Origin: Planctomycetota bacterium
GTDB lineage: Bacteria > Planctomycetota > Phycisphaerae > UBA1845
Assembly: GCA_024275565.1 (NCBI GenBank)
Contig: JAJRYY010000059.1
Location: 1-56,628, forward strand
Length of the DNA stretch: 56,628 bases
Direction of reading: 5' to 3'
Part shown: positions 52,820 to 56,628 of the stretch, in pieces
How the letters are laid out: every line of letters starts with the position of its first letter
Numbering within the stretch: position 1 is the first letter of the stretch
Program-made: the position numbers and the translations under genes
Notes under the pieces: generated by a model
What the model was told of the DNA's origin: nothing
Database searches by the model: none
Seen by the model: only the letters and a program-made list of their open reading frames with translations

Positions 52820-53353
52820 CTAATGCCTCGGATTCGTCAGCTGATGCTCAGTCGTACCCGGAATTCCATGATAGTCCACCGGATATTCATAATCCTTCCG
52901 CAGCGGAAACCCAATCCAGTCATCCGGACACAAAATACGTGTCAACTCAGGATGCCCGTCAAACACAATACCCATCATGTCGTACGCTTCACGCTCATGC
53001 CAGTCCGCGGTAGGCCAGACATGCGACACCGTCGGAATGTGCGGATCGTCGCGATTTACCTCCACCCGGACCGCAAAATGATGACGCAACAACGGAACCT
53101 CTTCAGCACTGGTGACCGGAAACGAAAACAGGTCGTACACCGCTGCCAGCTTATTGTCTTCAAGCAGATCCAGCGCGGTGAGACATTGGAGCATATTCAT
53201 CTGCATCCGCGAATCGTCGCGCAGGAAGGCAGCCACCTCGGCCCAGCGATCGGCTGCGATCACGACGTAAGGCCGGCGAGCGTCCATCACGCTGCCGACG
53301 ACCGCATCGCCGAATTCACTCTTCAATATGTCGCAAATCTCTTCGGAAACCAT
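52820..53353 (-). CDS. nuoC: NADH-quinone oxidoreductase subunit C
   Basis: A 177-residue 30-kDa-type subunit. The signature WPTADWHEREAYDMMGIVFD with GHPELTRILCPDDWIGFPLR, KDYEYPV follows the standard pattern. The N-terminal part is the usual alpha-beta fold (MNMLQCLTALDLLEDNKLAA). It forms the link between the peripheral arm subunits D and B/I. Starts at the ATG at 53353, 44 bp after nuoB. Confidence 0.96.
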   Translation of the reverse strand: MVSEEICDILKSEFGDAVVGSVMDARRPYVVIAADRWAEVAAFLRDDSRMQMNMLQCLTALDLLEDNKLAAVYDLFSFPVTSAEEVPLLRHHFAVRVEVNRDDPHIPTVSHVWPTADWHEREAYDMMGIVFDGHPELTRILCPDDWIGFPLRKDYEYPVDYHGIPGTTEHQLTNPRH

Positions 53354-53397
53354 ATCCGCCGTCTCAAGTCGTCAGTCACTCAGTTCGCACATGCCCG

Positions 53398-53919
53398 CTA
53401 CCTGGCAAGCACCTCACGCCGCACGCGCGTCATCGGATCGATCGCCCGCGTCTGGTGGCGAATCTTATCCTGCAACCGCATCAGCCCCTCAATCAATGCC
53501 TCAGGGCGTGGTGGACATCCCGGGACATACACATCCACCGGTACCACCAGATCGACCCCCTTCACCACATGGTACCCATGCTTGAAGTAAGGTCCGCCCC
53601 CGATCGTGCAGGCACCCATCGCAATCACATACTTCGGATCGGGCATCTGGTTGTACAACCGCTTCACGCGACTGGCCATCTTGTACGTCACCGTACCCGC
53701 CACAATCATCAGATCCGACTGACGTGGACTCGCACGAAATGCACCAGCTCCAAACCGGTCAATATCAAAACGCGACGCACCCACTGCCATCATCTCGATC
53801 GCACAACACGCAAGCCCGAACGTCATAGGCCAGATGCTGTTCTGACGACCCCAGTTGATCGCCCAGTCCAGCGACGTCACGATCAACCCTTCCTCGAAGC
53901 GATTCTCAATCCAACTCAT
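53398..53919 (-). CDS. nuoB: NADH-quinone oxidoreductase subunit B
   Basis: A 173-residue subunit that binds cluster N2, the last electron carrier before quinone. Cys ligands appear as [20 protein letters not shown] (tandem Cys), [12 protein letters not shown] and [20 protein letters not shown]. Length is normal. Its ATG overlaps the nuoA stop (ATGA, 53916-53919), so the two are coupled. Confidence 0.97.
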   Translation of the reverse strand: MSWIENRFEEGLIVTSLDWAINWGRQNSIWPMTFGLACCAIEMMAVGASRFDIDRFGAGAFRASPRQSDLMIVAGTVTYKMASRVKRLYNQMPDPKYVIAMGACTIGGGPYFKHGYHVVKGVDLVVPVDVYVPGCPPRPEALIEGLMRLQDKIRHQTRAIDPMTRVRREVLAR

Positions 53920-54488
53920 ACGACTTGCTCCGTGGGAATTCCCGATTCAACCGGAAGGGCTGGCTTGACCAATATATTGGGCCTTATATGCGATACGCGA
54001 CGCTGACCCGTGGCAGCCCGGACCCAGTCCAGATACCCGAATTTCCACAAGTACAGGAATCCGACCACGACCACACCAAAGAAAAACAGCATGTCGTACA
54101 CCGCGACCGTTTTGACCACGAGGCCTTCCGGCGTGCTCGGATCAGCAGCACCAAAAACCACCGCCCAAGGCCAAAACAGGGCAATTTCGACGTCAAATAC
54201 AATAAAAACGAGGGCTACGACGTAGAAACGCAGGTCAAACTGGACCCAGCTTCCGCCAAGCACCGGCTCGCCACACTCATACGCAGCATCCTTTTCCGGA
54301 TGCGGGACCACCGGACGTACAAATTTGCCCAGCACCAGCGCGGAAAACGCCATGAAAAAGCCAGCCACAATAAACAACATGATCCCGCCCACAAGCTCAA
54401 CGCTCGTTTCACCACGAATCACATCGCTCGCCTGCGATAACCCAACCATCGCCAAATCACCTTTCAAGCCAATCACGTCATACTGCAC
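53916..54488 (-). CDS. nuoA: NADH-quinone oxidoreductase subunit A
   Basis: A 190-residue three-helix subunit. The conserved loop [20 protein letters not shown] and helix 2 sequence [20 protein letters not shown] identify it; the Cys lies in the known loop near the quinone site. It is longer than the usual 120-150 because of an N-terminal extension ([20 protein letters not shown]) and a polar C-terminal tail; starts at the ATG of MVGLSQASD would shorten it. A 21-bp tandem repeat separates it from nuoI. Confidence 0.95.
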   Translation of the reverse strand: MQYDVIGLKGDLAMVGLSQASDVIRGETSVELVGGIMLFIVAGFFMAFSALVLGKFVRPVVPHPEKDAAYECGEPVLGGSWVQFDLRFYVVALVFIVFDVEIALFWPWAVVFGAADPSTPEGLVVKTVAVYDMLFFFGVVVVGFLYLWKFGYLDWVRAATGQRRVSHIRPNILVKPALPVESGIPTEQVV

Positions 54489-54515
54489 GATAATGCGTCC
54501 AGACGCCTACCTTTT

Positions 54516-54597
54516 CCTCTCAGACAGGCCTGCTTCCTCATAGGACAGGCCTAACATCCTCTCAGGAAGGCCTGCTTCCTCTTAGACGGGCCTACTT
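54516..54597. repeat. Four-copy 21-bp tandem repeat between nuoI and nuoA
   Basis: AGGCCT or GGGCCT recurs at 54526, 54547, 54568 and 54589, exactly 21 bp apart, within units like CCTCTCAGACAGGCCTGCTT. The last unit covers the nuoI stop codon (54592-54594), so the array again looks like copies of a gene's 3' terminus pushed into the spacer. Confidence 0.8.
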
Positions 54598-55182
54598 TTT
54601 CTTCTTAGGCGGCGTGGTATCCACCATTGCCTTTTCCATCTCATCCCGCACGGGTACAGCCCGATCGATCCACTGCTGCCTGGTATTCTCCGCCCATTCC
54701 GGCAGCCTATCCTTCTGCATCCACAGCGGCTGAGGCGTCTGCAAGCCTTCTGTCGCAAGCTCCGTGAACTCCACGACCATGCTGTCCCGCGTAAAACCGG
54801 ACAAATCGTGGATATTGCCCATATGGATGCAATCCGTCGGGCAGGGGTCGCAACACAACCCGCAGAACATACATTTCGCGTAATCCACCGCGTATCGGGT
54901 CATCGCTCCGCCGACTGCGATATTGGTGGCTTTATCAACCTTCCGGGGACCAGTCTTCTCGATGTAAATGCAATCCACCGGACACGCCTTGGCACACTGA
55001 TCACAGGCGATGCACTTTTCGATCTCGAAAAAGTGAAACCCGCGATACCTTGGCTGAAGCGTCGGAGCGACATCCGGGTACTGAACCGTGATGGTCCTGG
55101 CAAAGCAGTACTTTAACGTGATCCTCATCCCGATGAGAATCGTCTTCAATGTCATATAGATATTGTGAAAATATTCACGCAT
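54592..55182 (-). CDS. nuoI: NADH-quinone oxidoreductase subunit I, first gene of the operon
   Basis: About 196 residues with two 4Fe-4S motifs, CIACDQCAKACPVDCIYIEK and CMFCGLCCDPCPTDCIHMG, which hold clusters N6a and N6b. The N-terminal amphipathic helix (YFHNIYMTLKTILIGMRITL) attaches it to the membrane arm. The Lys-rich tail ends PPKKKK. I chose the ATG at 55182 after GGA; a GTG at 55221 is in frame upstream. In most bacteria nuoI lies between nuoH and nuoJ, but here it is first, before nuoA, and nuoH is directly followed by nuoJ. Confidence 0.95.
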   Translation of the reverse strand: MREYFHNIYMTLKTILIGMRITLKYCFARTITVQYPDVAPTLQPRYRGFHFFEIEKCIACDQCAKACPVDCIYIEKTGPRKVDKATNIAVGGAMTRYAVDYAKCMFCGLCCDPCPTDCIHMGNIHDLSGFTRDSMVVEFTELATEGLQTPQPLWMQKDRLPEWAENTRQQWIDRAVPVRDEMEKAMVDTTPPKKKK

Positions 55183-55221
55183 GGTGATTCCAGAACAGCC
55201 CTCGGGTTCAAAAGCCCGCAC

Positions 55222-55524
55222 CGGGTCTCCATATTGCCCGTATCGCCAGCCAACAACCGACGACGCAAAATTACAATTTTATACTAAGAAACACTTGGTA
55301 TCCGCGCCCGTCCGAGGTGTGCATCATCCGGCGTCAGGACCGGACACCCGGCCTCCGACCCCACATCCAACATCCTCGGTCGGCGGGATTCTAGTAGTGC
55401 AACAATTCTTTTGCAATACGAGCAAGTACGATACGGGGCGTGGGAGAGGACATTCGGGGTGTTTTCCTTGTTGGGGCGCGATCGGTTTGTTGCAACGTCG
55501 GCCCATAAAGTGCTGGAATTATGC
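55222..55524. other. Divergent spacer, nuo promoter side
   Basis: No gene is supported. Reading the minus strand, TAGTATAAAAT (about 55275-55285) is the only -10-like sequence before nuoI, without a convincing -35. The plus-strand promoter of the next gene follows at 55525. Confidence 0.4.
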
Positions 55525-55555
55525 TTGACAAGCCTGTAGGGGGGGGGGGTAGAAT
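55525..55555 (+). promoter_or_regulatory. Promoter with an 11-G tract as spacer (phase-variation candidate)
   Basis: TTGACA (55525-55530, perfect -35) and TAGAAT (55550-55555) are separated by 19 bp, of which 55539-55549 are eleven consecutive G. Optimal spacing is about 17, so loss of two G would strengthen and gain would weaken the promoter. Homopolymer tracts of this length slip readily during replication. The next gene starts at 55638 with AGGGGAGG upstream. Confidence 0.7.
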
Positions 55556-55637
55556 TGCCGATATTCGGTAGCGTGTAGTGCATGTGGGTCTTGATTTTGT
55601 CAAGCAATTGTGGATCGTGCTTTAGGGGAGGTCTGTG

Positions 55638-56372
55638 ATGAGATGTGAAACACGCGTGATTGTAACGTCAGTTCTTCTTGTGGTGGTCAATGGCCTTGTT
55701 GCGCGTGCAGGGCAGGAGTCTGATAGTCCCGCCCGAAATATCAACGAGGAACTGCTGGCTGCCCTGGATGACCAACCCCTCCCTTCCATGGTGATCCATC
55801 ATCTGGTATTCGGACGGGCGATTGAACTCGACAATGTTCAAGCGATCAATGAAGATGCGATAGGCATTGATGCCTCGGTGTTGCTCGAAATCGTTGGCCC
55901 GGGAATGATTGTTCCCCGGGCATCCGAACCGAAACACGTCAATACGGGGGATGCGGTGGTCGTCGGAGATGTCATTATCGGTGGTGTGATTCAGAATGTC
56001 AGCGATGGCGTTGCGGCTGTTTTGTCCTTTGCGAATGAGGGGACCATGACGCTTGGCCCCGGAGAAGGTCTCTACATTGGATCAGAGAAACGACTCATTG
56101 CGCAGGAGTCTGAAGTTTCTTTAGCAGTTGCTGCCCTCCGTCCCGCCCAGCTTGTCTGCGCGTGCAAGTGCGATCCTGAGGGTCCGGAAGATCCCTGCTC
56201 CCTTGAGTTACCTGCGGAACTGACCACAGAGTGTTCAGCGATGAATGGGATATTATGCGGATGTGGATCTCCTTTCGACGGGGCTCTCGATAACTGCAAA
56301 TTGATGGTCCAGCCGATCAAACAGTTGCGGGACGCGCAGGTTTGGCCGTTGGGAGACGATCAGACCCCGTAA
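55638..56372 (+). CDS. Secreted Cys-rich hypothetical protein
   Basis: About 244 residues from the ATG at 55638 (AGGGGAGG six bases upstream). The N-terminus RCETRVIVTSVLLVVVNGLV followed by ARAGQ is a signal peptide with a probable site after ARA. The central part (about 40-165) is a beta-rich domain with Gly/Val/Asp pattern (VVVGDVIIGGVIQNVSDGVA, MTLGPGEGLYIGSEKRLI). The C-terminal part holds a Cys cluster: CACKCDPEGPEDPC, then TECSAMNGILCGCG and NCKLMV, which could form disulfides or bind metal. No family recognised. Its expression may vary through the G tract in the promoter. Confidence 0.7.
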   Translation: MRCETRVIVTSVLLVVVNGLVARAGQESDSPARNINEELLAALDDQPLPSMVIHHLVFGRAIELDNVQAINEDAIGIDASVLLEIVGPGMIVPRASEPKHVNTGDAVVVGDVIIGGVIQNVSDGVAAVLSFANEGTMTLGPGEGLYIGSEKRLIAQESEVSLAVAALRPAQLVCACKCDPEGPEDPCSLELPAELTTECSAMNGILCGCGSPFDGALDNCKLMVQPIKQLRDAQVWPLGDDQTP

Positions 56373-56398
56373 TACATTGCCTCATTCGGAAAGAACGT

Positions 56399-56628
56399 TC
56401 ATCCAGGCGCGTGCCCATCAAGACGCAACCTCAGCATGTTGAGTGCTGACTTGGCTGTCCTGTCCCTCACGTCGCTGCGACTGAGATGCTCACCCAGTAG
56501 CAATCGTTTCACATCTGTACCGGATGGACCGCTCAACCCCACAAAGACCAGTCCCACTGGTTTTTCCGCCGATCCGCCCGATGGTCCGGCGATACCGGTG
56601 GTCGAAATCGCCCAATCCGAACCCGTCA
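56399..56628 (-). CDS. CinA/PncC C-terminal domain (partial, C-terminal end)
   Basis: Reading the minus strand from the window edge gives SDWAISTTGIAGPSGGSAEK, then PVGLVFVGL and a helical tail with DVRDRTAKSALNMLRLRLDG before a TGA at 56399-56401. The STTGIAGPxGGxxEKPVGLV motif is the nicotinamide-nucleotide deamidase (PncC/CinA C-terminal) signature; the enzyme recycles NMN to nicotinate mononucleotide. The N-terminal part is outside the window, so a free-standing PncC and a full CinA cannot be told apart. Confidence 0.88.
   Translation of the reverse strand, partial: TGSDWAISTTGIAGPSGGSAEKPVGLVFVGLSGPSGTDVKRLLLGEHLSRSDVRDRTAKSALNMLRLRLDGHAPG

Overview
The window looks like the chromosome of a planctomycete, most likely a member of the Phycisphaerae or a close relative. 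I infer this from gene content: a long MoxR / DUF58 / BatA-VWA / VWA / large-membrane-protein cluster with a secreted PQQ-propeller protein, a 931-residue membrane pyrophosphatase with extra domains, paired CPBP (CAAX-type) proteases, an eleven-gene Nuo operon without nuoEFG, and many small palindromic dispersed repeats. No rRNA, tRNA or CRISPR array was found.

Layout. 1-139 is the end of an IS3-family element that runs out of the window. 407-1582 is an aminotransferase. 1927-16609 is a seven-gene minus-strand cluster (PQQ/TPR protein, prenyltransferase-like toroid, MoxR ATPase, DUF58, BatA/VWA, a VWA protein split by an in-frame TAA, and a large two-TM protein). It probably forms an envelope or chaperone-type system of the MoxR/VWA class. 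17061-18086 is a TPR gene lying between two diverged copies of a ~230 bp hairpin-rich repeat. 18417-21303 holds an APS-kinase-like gene, a DASS/SLC13 transporter and apt. 21888-29017 is a plus-strand run: membrane pyrophosphatase, rsfS, argS and a GT39-like membrane protein. Next come cmk, two CPBP proteases and a lipoprotein amidohydrolase.

33565-42062 is the most unusual part: an ~8.5 kb island of Mu-like head genes. It encodes gpT capsid, gpI protease, gpF head protein, a DUF2190-like decoration protein, a coiled-coil membrane protein and what looks like only the C-terminal tail of a portal protein, preceded by two ribbon-helix-helix paralogues. I see no terminase, full portal, tail, integrase or transposase. 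The island is bounded by an identical 19-bp direct repeat, and an 11-bp motif recurs just inside both ends. A divergent minus-strand operon of three small genes and a perfect 12+12 bp dyad lie between the left end and the capsid genes. This is the best candidate here for an undescribed system: either a satellite that forms a capsid, or a domesticated capsid compartment.

42466-55182 is a minus-strand respiratory operon in transcription order nuoI-A-B-C-D-H-J-K-L-M-N plus a ferritin-like gene. It encodes the membrane arm and the quinone-side iron-sulfur arm of complex I without the NADH module. 55638-56372 is a small secreted Cys-rich protein whose promoter spacer contains an 11-G tract, a possible phase-variation switch. 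56399-56628 is the C-terminal end of a CinA/PncC protein.
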